The notes: generated from the letters alone by a model not told the origin. 64,000 bases of DNA from Litchfieldella qijiaojingensis (GCF_014651875.1 NZ_BMXS01000006.1:105837-169836), one strand, 5' to 3'. Shown: positions 34,638-42,617, numbered from the stretch's first letter. Numbers and translations: made by a program.

Positions 34638-34737
34638 CCGGGGGGGCATGATTGAAGTCGAAACCGCATCGCAGCGGAAACCGCGCCCAAACCCATTCGG
34701 AGATTTTTTCGCCTTAACAAGGGTTGTTAACACTTAA
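34630..34737 (+). CDS. Possible 35-residue peptide gene
   Basis: An ATG preceded by AAGGAG (7-nt spacing) opens a 35-codon frame that overlaps the preceding gene by 8 nt. The peptide (MGSRGGMIEVETASQRK and onward) has no recognisable feature. Its 3' end runs into the TTAAC repeat cluster, so it may instead mark the end of the operon. Confidence 0.3.
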   Translation: MGSRGGMIEVETASQRKPRPNPFGDFFALTRVVNT

Positions 34738-34770
34738 CGCCGCGAGTTAACGGCCGAGCGCTTTGTTAAC
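34714..34770. repeat. Cluster of five TTAAC motifs before the RHH gene
   Basis: TTAAC occurs at 34714, 34727, 34734, 34747 and 34766, three times as part of GTTAAC and twice within TTGTTAACAC. The cluster lies in a 146-nt non-coding stretch that precedes the ribbon-helix-helix gene. It may be an operator for that regulator or a second iteron set. An AT-rich region with TTGAAC and TTGTAACACA follows at about 34845-34860 and may hold the promoter. Confidence 0.5.
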
Positions 34771-34883
34771 ACCGCCAGCTGATCACCAGACCACCCTCCC
34801 GATCATCGCATCACAAAAAAACTTTGCGCCATGTGATCCATTGAACTAACTTGTAACACATACGAACACATCAAGGGCTCGAC

Positions 34884-35060
34884 ATGTCCCCTCAGGATCA
34901 ACACGTCACGCTTCGCCTCTCTGCCGAATTGCTGGAGCGGGTGGAAGCTTACCGCAAAGAACTGGAGCTTATGACACGGCAGCCAGTGACCCGAGCCAAT
35001 GCGCTGCGATCGCTGGTCGATGCTGGGTTGGAGTTGGTCGAGCAGCAAAAGAAAAAGTAG
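34884..35060 (+). CDS. Ribbon-helix-helix DNA-binding protein, 58 residues
   Basis: The frame starting at the ATG at 34884 encodes a classical RHH (CopG/Arc-like) repressor: an N-terminal strand HVTLRLSAELLERVEAYRKEL followed by the second helix VTRANALRSLVDAGLELVE and a lysine tail. Such dimers bind short tandem operator sites, so autoregulation at the upstream TTAAC cluster is plausible. It is separated from the structural block by a non-coding region and probably has its own promoter. Confidence 0.75.
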   Translation: MSPQDQHVTLRLSAELLERVEAYRKELELMTRQPVTRANALRSLVDAGLELVEQQKKK

Positions 35061-35131
35061 GAAGGATGCCCCGAGGTGTGGCAGCACCTCGAGGCGATAC
35101 ACATCGGCAACCACTTACAGGAGACGCCGAC

Positions 35132-35683
35132 ATGCAACGCAATGATAACACTATCCATCAACTCCCAACCCAGAGCCCCCTGGCTACCGAAGCCCAAGAA
35201 ATGGCTAATCGCCTCGAAGCTGTCGCCAACATGATCCAGGCTCTCGGCGACCCCGACGCGACATGTGATGTGTTCGAGGATAGCGATGCCAAGTCGGCCT
35301 ATTATATTGGCCGCCGACTCATGCAGGCTGCCGAAGTCTGGAAGGCGTTGAGCTCCAACTGCAGCAACCCTGAGATCAAGGTTGCTGAGCTGGATCTCAA
35401 GGACAGCACCAAGGGCGACATCGAACGGAGCGCAAAGGAAAAGGACGGCGCAGATCTTGGAGGGGCGCTAGAGGAATTTGCTGACCTGTTCATCGACCCC
35501 GCCAGGCATATGTTCTTTGTGATCATGAATCGGTACGAGTCGGAGGCCCGCGGTGAAGGGGGTGTGTACCAGAGCGCCTTCTTCATTGACCGTATGCTCG
35601 GGGATCTGGTTCAGGACTCGGACAATCTGTTGAAACGGTTCTGTAACCACTGGAGCGGTCAGGAAGTATTCAAGGTCGCCTGA
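35132..35683 (+). CDS. Hypothetical element protein, 183 residues
   Basis: The ATG at 35132 follows AGGAG by 8 nt. The product is acidic and mainly helical (EAQEMANRLEAVANMIQALGDPDATCDVF; DLFIDPARHMFFVIMNRYESEAR), with no motif I recognise. It is the last gene of the element and is followed by an intrinsic terminator. The RHH gene 71 nt upstream may be co-transcribed, so a toxin-antitoxin or cargo role is conceivable but unsupported by motifs. Confidence 0.6.
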   Translation: MQRNDNTIHQLPTQSPLATEAQEMANRLEAVANMIQALGDPDATCDVFEDSDAKSAYYIGRRLMQAAEVWKALSSNCSNPEIKVAELDLKDSTKGDIERSAKEKDGADLGGALEEFADLFIDPARHMFFVIMNRYESEARGEGGVYQSAFFIDRMLGDLVQDSDNLLKRFCNHWSGQEVFKVA

Positions 35684-35697
35684 TACCCCAAAGCCCC

Positions 35698-35726
35698 AAG
35701 CCCGGCCATCGAGTCGGGTTTTTTTC
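35698..35726 (+). terminator. Intrinsic terminator of the element's last operon
   Basis: AAGCCCG and CGGGTTT form a stem around a 10-nt loop, followed by a run of seven T residues, 15 nt after the stop of the 183-residue gene. Confidence 0.8.
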
Positions 35727-35737
35727 TTTGGGTCGCC

Positions 35738-35804
35738 AAAACGGTCTCAGTCAGGTCAAAACGACCTCAATCAGGGCATGTCGACCTGTCTCTAAACCAG
35801 AGAC
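35738..35804. repeat. Direct repeats and dyad near attR
   Basis: AAAACGGTCTCAGTCAGG (35738-35755) and AAAACGACCTCAATCAGG (35758-35775) are 18-bp direct repeats at a 20-bp period with three mismatches. A dyad GTCTCT-aaacc-AGAGAC follows at 35788-35804. Repeats at this place, between the last gene and the attachment site, often bind an excisionase or host factor. Confidence 0.55.
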
Positions 35805-35844
35805 AAGCCGACATTTCCACGCGCGCGGGCGGGAAGAGATCCTA

Positions 35845-35863
35845 TGGAACCTATTTGGAACCT
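35845..35863 (+). repeat. Right copy of 19-bp direct repeat (possible integrase arm site)
   Basis: TGGAACCTATTTGGAACCT is identical to the copy at 26691-26709 and lies 66 nt from the tRNA end. Together the two copies would flank the core site of the circular form. Confidence 0.7.
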
Positions 35864-35929
35864 ATAGCCAGACAGATGGAAAATCGTCATCCACTTATTT
35901 TTCTAAATGGCAGTTTTTAATTACTTTTT

Positions 35930-36005
35930 TGGTGCCGCAAGGCGGACTCGAACCGCCGACCTGCGCATTACGAGTGCGCTGCTCTACCAGCTGAGCTATT
36001 GCGGC
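35930..36005 (-). tRNA. tRNA-Thr(CGT), integration target; 3' half is attR
   Basis: On the minus strand the gene reads GCCGCAATAGCTCAGC at the 5' end and TTGCGGCACCA at the 3' end, with a 7-bp acceptor stem, encoded CCA, and anticodon loop CTCGTAA (anticodon CGT, threonine ACG). The T-arm is GGCGG-TTCGAGT-CCGCC. The 3' half has been supplied by the integrated element; the host's own 3' half is displaced to 26514-26563. No terminator hairpin follows in the present context. Confidence 0.95.
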
Positions 36006-36267
36006 ATGCGAGAGCTGGAAAAATGATAAGAACAAAAGGGGCTCGATGCCAGCCTCTCTTCCCGAGCCGGTGCTTCCGGATCCACCTCGATTCAAGAATG
36101 AAACTTCTCATAGCCTCTAGAAGAGGCGATCATGGCCGAAGGCTTGGCTGATACCGGCACATTACTCGGATATGCTGGCCCCGTAGGCAAGGACGCCGTT
36201 GCCTTTCGTGCGTCACTTGTTGGATTAACGGTAATCACAACCTTCTTGGCAAGGGTAGGGTATACGC

Positions 36268-37023
36268 ATGGAATGGCTTTCGGACCCTCAGGCATGGGTG
36301 GCGCTGGCGACGCTTACGGCACTCGAGATCGTGCTCGGTATCGATAACATCATTTTCATCTCCATCCTGGTGGGCAGGCTGCCCGCCGCACAGCGTCAGA
36401 AGGCGCGGCTGATCGGTTTGTTGCTGGCGATGGGCATGCGCATCCTGTTGCTGCTTTCGCTTGCCTGGGTGATGGGGCTCACGGCACCGTTATTCGAGGT
36501 CTTCGGGGTGTCGGTCTCGGGACGCGATCTGGTCCTTCTGGGGGGTGGCCTGTTTCTGTTGGCCAAGAGTACCCATGAGATCCACGCCAGTCTCGAGGGT
36601 GGGCCTGAGGAACACCGCTCAGCCGGGACGGCGAGCATGTATTCCATACTGATCCAGATCGCCTTGATCGATATCGTCTTTTCTCTGGATTCGGTCATTA
36701 CCGCTGTCGGCCTGGCCGATCACGTGCAGGTAATGGTTATCGCCATCGTGCTCTCGGTCGGCGTGATGATGCTTTCCGCCAAGGCAATCGGTGATTTCGT
36801 CGATCGTCACCCGACCATCAAGATGCTGGCGCTGAGCTTTCTGATCATGATTGGCGTCATGCTGGTGGCCGAGGGTCTGCACTTCCACATCCCCAAGGGT
36901 TACATCTACTTCGCCATGGCCTTTTCGGTTGGCGTGGAAATGCTCAACCTGCGGATACGTTCGAAAACCCGGCCTCCCGTCAAGTTGCAACGCCGGCTGC
37001 AGGAGAACGAGTCGACCGAGTGA
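36268..37023 (+). CDS. TerC-family integral membrane protein
   Basis: The 251-residue protein has about seven membrane helices and TerC family motifs: LEIVLGIDNIIFISILVGRLP near the N-terminus and ALIDIVFSLDSVITAVGLADH in the middle, each with conserved acidic residues in the membrane (GIDN and SLDS), then HPTIKMLALSFLIMIGVMLVAEG. TerC proteins are linked with manganese export and tellurite resistance. No other ter genes are near, so this is the stand-alone form. The 260 nt upstream hold the tRNA promoter region and nothing else clear. Confidence 0.9.
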   Translation: MEWLSDPQAWVALATLTALEIVLGIDNIIFISILVGRLPAAQRQKARLIGLLLAMGMRILLLLSLAWVMGLTAPLFEVFGVSVSGRDLVLLGGGLFLLAKSTHEIHASLEGGPEEHRSAGTASMYSILIQIALIDIVFSLDSVITAVGLADHVQVMVIAIVLSVGVMMLSAKAIGDFVDRHPTIKMLALSFLIMIGVMLVAEGLHFHIPKGYIYFAMAFSVGVEMLNLRIRSKTRPPVKLQRRLQENESTE

Positions 37024-37193
37024 TCTCACCTGCGATGTGAGCTGCCGAGCACCAGCAAGGCCAAGCCCAACGATGCTAAGATGCCGGCTTTTCCAGAGAC
37101 GGGCCATCATGCCCGCCTCGCAGAAGCCCGCCGCGGCCGCTGGCTGACGGTGAATGGGCACAACGAAGTCAGCGGCGTCTTGGATAAGCCAAA

Positions 37194-37940
37194 GTGTCGA
37201 TTTTTACTGCATTAGCCTTTCTGGTCGTGGTCTTTCTGACCTCCGCCTTGTCGGGGATTTTCGGCATGGCGGGGGGGCTGATCCTGTTGTGGTTCCTGTT
37301 GCTGGCGCTACCGGCGACAGTGGCCATTGCCGTGCATGGCGTGATCCAGCTCTGCGCCAATGCCTCGCGGGCCTGGTTGTCGCGCCGTTACATCGACTTC
37401 CGTATCGTTGCCATCATCGCTTCGGGCGGGGCGCTCGCCGCCGTGTTATTGGCGTTGGTCGACTACACGCCGAACACGGCCACCGTGTCGATACTGATTG
37501 GCCTGATGCCGTTGCTGGTATGGGTGCCCAAGGTTTGGTTCCACTTCGATGCCTCGCGTACCAGCCATGCTTTTTGCTGTGGGCTGGTCGCCGGCGGCTT
37601 GACCATCGCTTCCGGCGTGTCGGGGCCGACCATCGATATCTTCTTCATCCGTACCCATATGGATCGTCGGCAGGTCGTGGCGACCAAGGCGGCGGTCCAG
37701 GTCATCGCGCATGCCATCAAGATCGTGTTCTACCTGAGCGCGGCGCTGACACTGAGTACGGGCCAGTGGGGCCTGATATTGCTGGCGATTCCCTTCGCCA
37801 TTCTTGGTACGCGCTCGGGCAATGCGATATTGCGCCGCCTGACCGATGCTCGCTTCCGTTACTGGACGCGCTGGATCGTCACCGCGATCGGTGCTTTCTA
37901 CTTCGTTCAGGGGGTGGTGTTGCTCAGCAACATGGCGTGA
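37194..37940 (+). CDS. TSUP-family permease (TauE/SafE type)
   Basis: The 248-residue protein starts with GTG and has about eight membrane helices in two repeats. The first repeat holds SALSGIFGMAGGLILLWFLL and the second GLVAGGLTIASGVSGPTIDIFF, both typical of the sulfite/sulfonate exporter TauE/SafE family. The substrate is unknown. It stands alone after terC; a small GGGC-catcat-GCCC palindrome lies in the gap (about 37101-37114). Confidence 0.85.
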   Translation: MSIFTALAFLVVVFLTSALSGIFGMAGGLILLWFLLLALPATVAIAVHGVIQLCANASRAWLSRRYIDFRIVAIIASGGALAAVLLALVDYTPNTATVSILIGLMPLLVWVPKVWFHFDASRTSHAFCCGLVAGGLTIASGVSGPTIDIFFIRTHMDRRQVVATKAAVQVIAHAIKIVFYLSAALTLSTGQWGLILLAIPFAILGTRSGNAILRRLTDARFRYWTRWIVTAIGAFYFVQGVVLLSNMA

Positions 37941-37965
37941 CGGCGCAGTGGTTCCTATGCGCAGG

Positions 37966-39183
37966 TCATCCGCCATGCGTGGAGCAGACGTGATGCCGAG
38001 CGCCGCTTTCCCGGCGCGAGGCGAGCCGTGCCTGTTGCACGAGGAGCAGTCCCAGCAGGGCGATTGCTGCCAGCGCGACGAAGACTCCGCTGTAGCTGTC
38101 GAGTATCCCGTGCAGCAGGGTGAAGGCGGGCAGGCCCAGCGGCACGCCGGCATAGGTGAAGACCAGGCAGCCTCCCGAGGCATCGGCGACGCGTTCCGGG
38201 GGGGCCAGGCGCACGACCTCGGCGAGATAAACGCCGTTCCAGCCCAGAGCGGCCCCGCCCATCAGGCATAGTACGCCGGCCACGATGCCCAGTGGCCAGC
38301 CGGGCGTCATCGCGGCGACCGTCAGCGCGCCCAGCGCCGTGACGATGCCGATCACGCCTAGCGTGGCCAGTGGGTTGTCGAGCCGGTCGGCGATCCAGCC
38401 CCAGAAGACGCGGCCCCCCACGCCGCAGACCTGGATCGCCGCCATCACCATCCCGGCAGCTACCAGGCGGATTTCCAGGTCCTCGACCAGCAGCGACACG
38501 GTGAACGCCGACAGTGACAACTGGATGGCGGAAAAGCACAGACTGATCAGCGCCACGTAGCGCAGCGAGCGCTGTCGCCAGACCACCAGCAGACCGGCCA
38601 GGGGCGTGCGCCACCAGCGGCTACGCGAGTCGCGCTGGTCGTCCCACCGGGCGCGCTTGGCCTGCAGGGCAAGGATGCCGGTCAGCGCCAACAGGCAGAG
38701 CCACAACAGCCCCGCCTGCCAGCCCACCGCCAGTGCCAGCCAGGGCGCGATCAACCCCGCCAGCACGCCGCCCAGCGGCACGCCGGTCTGCTTCAGCGAG
38801 AAGATCAGCCCCTGATGGCGGCGGGGCGTGAAGCGTACCAGCAGCAGCGAAGCGGCGGGATTGGTCAGGCCGTAGCCGAACCCCACCACCAGCGAGGCCA
38901 TGGCGAAGGAGGCGAGTGAGGGAATGGCCAGCAGTCCCGCCCCGAGGCCGACCAGCAGCAACGAGAGCTGGCTGGTGCGGCACGGGCCGAGACGGCGGGT
39001 GAGCGGGCCGCCGATCAGCGCGGTGAGCATGGCCCCGGTGAAGATCAGGCTGACCTGCAGTCCCACGGTGGCTGAGGACACGCCCAGTGCCGGCGCGACT
39101 TCCGGGGCGATGGCCGCGGGATACAAGGCGACCAGTGAGGAGAAGGCCAGCACCAGGGTGGTGGCAAAGACGACGATTATCAT
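37966..39183 (-). CDS. MFS transporter
   Basis: The 405-residue protein has twelve predicted membrane helices and MFS loop motifs: the RRLGPCR loop between helices 2 and 3, VGFGYGLTNPAASLLLVRFTPRRHQGLIFSLKQTGVPLGG in the N-terminal half, and WGWIADRLDNPL in the C-terminal half. It lies 8 nt after the lyase gene and is the last gene of the catabolic operon, so it may export or import a related organic acid. The N-terminus lacks the usual cytoplasmic extension but the family topology is complete. Confidence 0.88.
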   Translation of the reverse strand: MIIVVFATTLVLAFSSLVALYPAAIAPEVAPALGVSSATVGLQVSLIFTGAMLTALIGGPLTRRLGPCRTSQLSLLLVGLGAGLLAIPSLASFAMASLVVGFGYGLTNPAASLLLVRFTPRRHQGLIFSLKQTGVPLGGVLAGLIAPWLALAVGWQAGLLWLCLLALTGILALQAKRARWDDQRDSRSRWWRTPLAGLLVVWRQRSLRYVALISLCFSAIQLSLSAFTVSLLVEDLEIRLVAAGMVMAAIQVCGVGGRVFWGWIADRLDNPLATLGVIGIVTALGALTVAAMTPGWPLGIVAGVLCLMGGAALGWNGVYLAEVVRLAPPERVADASGGCLVFTYAGVPLGLPAFTLLHGILDSYSGVFVALAAIALLGLLLVQQARLASRRESGARHHVCSTHGG

Positions 39184-39191
39184 GGCCTGGG

Positions 39192-40124
39192 TCAGCTCAC
39201 CCGCTCGCGAGGCACCTCACGCAGGTGGCTGGCGGTCTGGCCGCCAGGCAGCGCGGCGATCAAGTCGGCGGCGTTCAACAGGAGCGGCAGGTCGATGCCG
39301 GTGTGAACCTTGCCGCCCTGTAAGGCGTAGACTAGATCCTCGGTGGCGGTGTTGCCGGTGGCGCCGGGCGCGAAGGGACAGCCTCCCAGCCCGCCGCAGG
39401 CGGCGTCCACTGCCGTGGCGCCATGGTGGATGGCGAACAGCGCATTGGCCACGCCCATGCCGAAGGTGTCGTGGCCATGGAAGGCCCATCGCAGGCTGGG
39501 GCGTTGATGGCGTTCGCGCAGTCGGGTGAAATGCTCGGCCACCTGATAGGGCGTGGCGCGTCCGGTGGTGTCGCATAGGGCGACCTCGAGTTCGAGGTCT
39601 CCGCACAGGGCCAGCGCCTTGTCCAGCGCCGCGTCGACTTGGGTCCAGGCGATACGCCCCTCGTAGGGGCAGTCAAAGCTGGTGCCCAGGTCAAGGCGCA
39701 GGCAGGCATCGCCCGCCTGGCGCAGACACTCGACGACCCTGGCCAGATCGGCGAGCGATTCGTCGACACTGCGCCGTACATTGCTCTGGTTGTGCGATTC
39801 CGACACCGAAACCACGTAGACCACTTCGCGCACGCCTTGCGCCAGGGCCAGTTCCGCTCCCTTGAGGTTGGGCACCAGTGCCGAGAAACGCATGCCGGGC
39901 CGATTGGCGAAGGCGGCGACCAGCTCGCCGGTATCGGCCATCTGCGGTATGGCCTTGGGGCTGACGAAGGAACCGATCTCCATTCGGGTGATACCGGCAT
40001 CGATCAGCGCCTGGATGCAGCGCTGCTTGTCGGCGGTGGGCAGCGGATCGCGGATCGACTGGAAACCGTCGCGCGGGGCGACCTCGACGATTTCCACCGC
40101 CTTGGGGGGCGTGAGCGGTGTCAT
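39192..40124 (-). CDS. Hydroxymethylglutaryl-CoA lyase-like enzyme
   Basis: The 310-residue enzyme starts at the ATG at 40124, which overlaps the end of the aconitase-like gene by 4 nt. It is a DRE-TIM aldolase with HMG-CoA lyase marks: VEVAPRDGFQS (catalytic Arg-Asp), the metal-binding HGHDTFGMGVANALFAI, and GCPFAPGATGNTATEDLVY with the active-site cysteine loop GGLGGCPFAPGATGN. The family cleaves HMG-CoA or close analogues, releasing acetyl-CoA. With the CoA-transferase of the operon it would form an activate-and-cleave pair, for example on citramalyl-CoA; that substrate is inference. Confidence 0.9.
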   Translation of the reverse strand: MTPLTPPKAVEIVEVAPRDGFQSIRDPLPTADKQRCIQALIDAGITRMEIGSFVSPKAIPQMADTGELVAAFANRPGMRFSALVPNLKGAELALAQGVREVVYVVSVSESHNQSNVRRSVDESLADLARVVECLRQAGDACLRLDLGTSFDCPYEGRIAWTQVDAALDKALALCGDLELEVALCDTTGRATPYQVAEHFTRLRERHQRPSLRWAFHGHDTFGMGVANALFAIHHGATAVDAACGGLGGCPFAPGATGNTATEDLVYALQGGKVHTGIDLPLLLNAADLIAALPGGQTASHLREVPRERVS

Positions 40125-42085
40125 GACGTTGCCTCCTGTGATGGCGTGGGGCTCGGGCGCTGCTTGAGCCAGTTGATCACTCCTCCGTGGGAGAGAATCT
40201 CCAACTGGCGAGGGCTGAGTTCGTGTCTCAGGGTGAGGGTGTCGTCGTCTAGCGAGGCCTTGAGGATCTGCCCGGCGGCCAGCTGCTGGCGCAGGTCGTC
40301 GATACGTACTCGTTGGCCTTGCTGCAAACGGTCGAAGTCGGCCGGATCGGTGAACGTCAGCGGGAGCACGCCGAAGCAGGGCAGGTTCTGCCAGTGAATG
40401 CGCGCGAAGCTCTTGGCGACCACCACCTGCAGCCCCAGCAGGCGCGGCACCAGGGCGGCGTTCTCGCGACTCGAGCCCTGGCCATAGTTGGCGCCACCGA
40501 CGATCACGTGGCCGGCGTCGCCCTGTTGTCGCGCGCGCTCGACATAGCCGGGGTCGACGGCCTCGAAGGTGTGCTCGGCCGAGGCGTGGACGTTGCTCCA
40601 CAGCGGTAGCACCCGGGCACCGGCCGGCATGATGTCGTCGGTCGAGATGTTGTCGCCGGTCTTGAGCAGGATGGGAATTTCGAGGCTGTTCGGCAGGGGC
40701 TCGAGCAGCGGCAGCGGTGGGGTGTTGTCGGTAGCCAGCAGTTCGACGCCACGGGCTTTCTCGGGCGGCAGCGGCGGCACGAACCAGCTGTCGTTGACCA
40801 CCATGCGCCCGGGCTCGCGGGGACGTGGACACGGCATGTCGAGGGTGCGCGGGTCGGTGATCACCCCGGCCAGGGCCGAGGCGGCGGCGCTTTCCGGGCT
40901 GCACAGGAATACACTGTCCTCCCGGGTGCCGGAGCGGCCCGGGAAGTTGCGCGGTACCGTGCGCAGGCTGTTGCGGCCGGCGGCAGGCGCCTGGCCCATG
41001 CCGATGCAGCCGTTGCAACCCGGCTGATGCAGCCGTGCACCGGCCTCGACCAGGGCGCTCAGGTGGCCCTCGCCGATCAGCGCCGCCAACACCTGGCGGG
41101 TCGAGGGGTTGATGTCCAGCGAGACGTTGGCGGCCACGCTGCGACCCTTGACGATCTCCGCCACCACCGCGAAATCGCGATAGCCGGGGTTGCCCGAGGA
41201 GCCAATGTAGGCCTGGTAGAGCGGCTCGCCGGCCACCTCGCTGACCGGTACCACCTTGTCGGGGCTGGAGGGCAGGGCGATCAATGGCTCGAGCCGCGAC
41301 AGGTCGATGTGTTCGGTGCGGTCGTATCGGCAGTCCGCATCGGCGGCGTGCGGTTGCCAGTCGCCCTCGCGACCGCGCGAGCGCAGGAACTCGCGGGTCA
41401 CCTCGTCGCTGGGGAAGACGCTGGTGGTGGCGCCCATCTCGGTGCCCATGTTGGCCAGCACATGGCGGTCCATGGCGTCGAGCGCAGCGAGCCCCGGGCC
41501 GTGGTATTCGAGGATGCAGTTCTTGGCCCCGGCCACCCCATGGCGGCGCAGCAACTCGAGGATGATGTCCTTGGCGCTGACCCAGTCGGGTAGTTCGCCT
41601 TCGAGGTGCACGCCGACGATCTCCGGCATGGGTAGGTAAAGCGGCTCGCCGGCCATGGCCATGGCCACTTCTATACCGCCGGCACCGATCGCCAGCATGC
41701 CCAGCGCACCGGCTGCCGTGGTATGGCTGTCGCAGCCGACCAGACTCTGGCCGGGCACGCCGAAGCGCTCCATGTGCACCGGGTGGCTGATGCCGTTGCC
41801 CGGCCCGCTATACCACACGCCCAGCCGTTCGCAGGCGCTCTTCAGGAACAGGTGGGAGTCGGCGTTGATGTTGTCCTGCTGGATCAGGGTGTGGTCGATG
41901 TATTGCACGCTCGGCGAGGTATGCACGCGCTCGATGCCCATGGCATCCAGCTCGAGCATCACCAGGGTGCCGAGAATGTCCTGCAGCAGGGCCTGGTCCA
42001 TGCGCAGGGCGATCTCGCTACCCGGGGTCATATCGCCGTCGACGAGATGGGCGGCGATCAGCTTGTGGCTCAGGGTGTCAGGCAT
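40121..42085 (-). CDS. Aconitase-family hydratase/isomerase with one canonical Fe-S cysteine replaced
   Basis: With the ATG at 42085 the protein has 654 residues and combines the large (about 1-430) and swivel (about 480-640) domains of aconitases. It shows SPSVQYIDHT, GCDSHTTAAGALGMLAIGAGG, PGCNGCIGMGQAP (two Fe-S cysteines) and the swivel signatures DNISTDDIMPAG and GANYGQGSSRENAAL. The place of the third cluster ligand, normally GSCTN, reads GSSGN, so the iron-sulfur site may differ. It overlaps the upstream TRAP gene by 8 nt. It is not the TCA-cycle AcnA/AcnB by length; a role on a substituted maleate/itaconate-type acid is inference. Confidence 0.85.
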   Translation of the reverse strand: MPDTLSHKLIAAHLVDGDMTPGSEIALRMDQALLQDILGTLVMLELDAMGIERVHTSPSVQYIDHTLIQQDNINADSHLFLKSACERLGVWYSGPGNGISHPVHMERFGVPGQSLVGCDSHTTAAGALGMLAIGAGGIEVAMAMAGEPLYLPMPEIVGVHLEGELPDWVSAKDIILELLRRHGVAGAKNCILEYHGPGLAALDAMDRHVLANMGTEMGATTSVFPSDEVTREFLRSRGREGDWQPHAADADCRYDRTEHIDLSRLEPLIALPSSPDKVVPVSEVAGEPLYQAYIGSSGNPGYRDFAVVAEIVKGRSVAANVSLDINPSTRQVLAALIGEGHLSALVEAGARLHQPGCNGCIGMGQAPAAGRNSLRTVPRNFPGRSGTREDSVFLCSPESAAASALAGVITDPRTLDMPCPRPREPGRMVVNDSWFVPPLPPEKARGVELLATDNTPPLPLLEPLPNSLEIPILLKTGDNISTDDIMPAGARVLPLWSNVHASAEHTFEAVDPGYVERARQQGDAGHVIVGGANYGQGSSRENAALVPRLLGLQVVVAKSFARIHWQNLPCFGVLPLTFTDPADFDRLQQGQRVRIDDLRQQLAAGQILKASLDDDTLTLRHELSPRQLEILSHGGVINWLKQRPSPTPSQEATS

Positions 42086-42608
42086 GGGGAGAACTCTCCT
42101 GTCGCTTGAGCGCGTCGGGATGAAGCCATTGCTGGCCAGCACGCAGCGTGTCGATGGCGAACTGCAATCCCAGCAGGCCGAAGCCGACCGGCAGTATCGC
42201 GTAGGGGATACCGATCGGGGTGCCGAGAGAACTCGACACCCGTTCGCCATACTCAAAGGCCTGCATCATCATGATCCCGCCGCGCCAGGCCAGCACGAAA
42301 CAGAATATGACGCCAAGAATGCCGGTGATCACGCCGATCGCGGCTTGCAAGCGGGCCGACAACTTGACCTTGAAGTAGTCGATGCGGATATGGGCATCGT
42401 GGCGCTGGGCCTCGGCGGCACTCATCACCGCCAGGTAGACCAACAGGAAGGAGTTGATCTCCAGGCTCCAGTTGGTCGGGGCCATGAACACATAGCGCAT
42501 GACGGCGTCGTAGCAGATCGTCACCATCATGAACAGCAGCACGGCCATCGAGGCCCAGCGCAGGACGGCCATCAGGCCGTCCCAGGGGCGCATGATCAGG
42601 GATGTCAT
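42078..42608 (-). CDS. TRAP transporter small permease (DctQ family)
   Basis: The 176-residue protein has four membrane helices and DctQ-type sequence (CYDAVMRYVFMAPTNWSLEINSFLLVYLAVMSAAEAQRHDAHIRIDYF). It follows the binding-protein gene by 9 nt and overlaps the aconitase-like gene at its 3' end. It pairs with the DctM protein of the same operon. The gene order large permease, binding protein, small permease is less common than the P-Q-M order seen in the other TRAP locus of this window. Confidence 0.92.
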   Translation of the reverse strand: MTSLIMRPWDGLMAVLRWASMAVLLFMMVTICYDAVMRYVFMAPTNWSLEINSFLLVYLAVMSAAEAQRHDAHIRIDYFKVKLSARLQAAIGVITGILGVIFCFVLAWRGGIMMMQAFEYGERVSSSLGTPIGIPYAILPVGFGLLGLQFAIDTLRAGQQWLHPDALKRQESSPHA

Positions 42609-42617
42609 GGCACCCTC

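Larger units (their letters stand above)
26514..35979 (+). mobile_element. tRNA-Thr-integrated phage satellite or reduced prophage, about 9.5 kb
   Basis: The element is bounded by duplicated tRNA-Thr 3' sequence and carries an integrase next to attL. All its genes are on the plus strand: integrase, a hypothetical, an AlpA-like regulator, HTH proteins, a Nu1-like HTH, a capsid-like protein, a coiled-coil protein, a tape-measure-like protein flanked by two paralogous small proteins, an RHH regulator and a 183-residue protein. No portal, large terminase, protease, tail-tube or lysis gene is seen. Size and content fit a satellite that borrows a helper phage's functions, or a deleted prophage with tidy remaining operon joints. 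Confidence 0.85.

Noticed and set aside
35728..35994. 88-codon frame running through attR and the tRNA gene
   Set aside because: Its end is the tRNA sequence read in sense on the wrong strand; no ribosome site.
36132..36347. 71-codon frame upstream of and overlapping terC
   Set aside because: It overlaps the well-supported terC start, has no ribosome site and no recognisable features.
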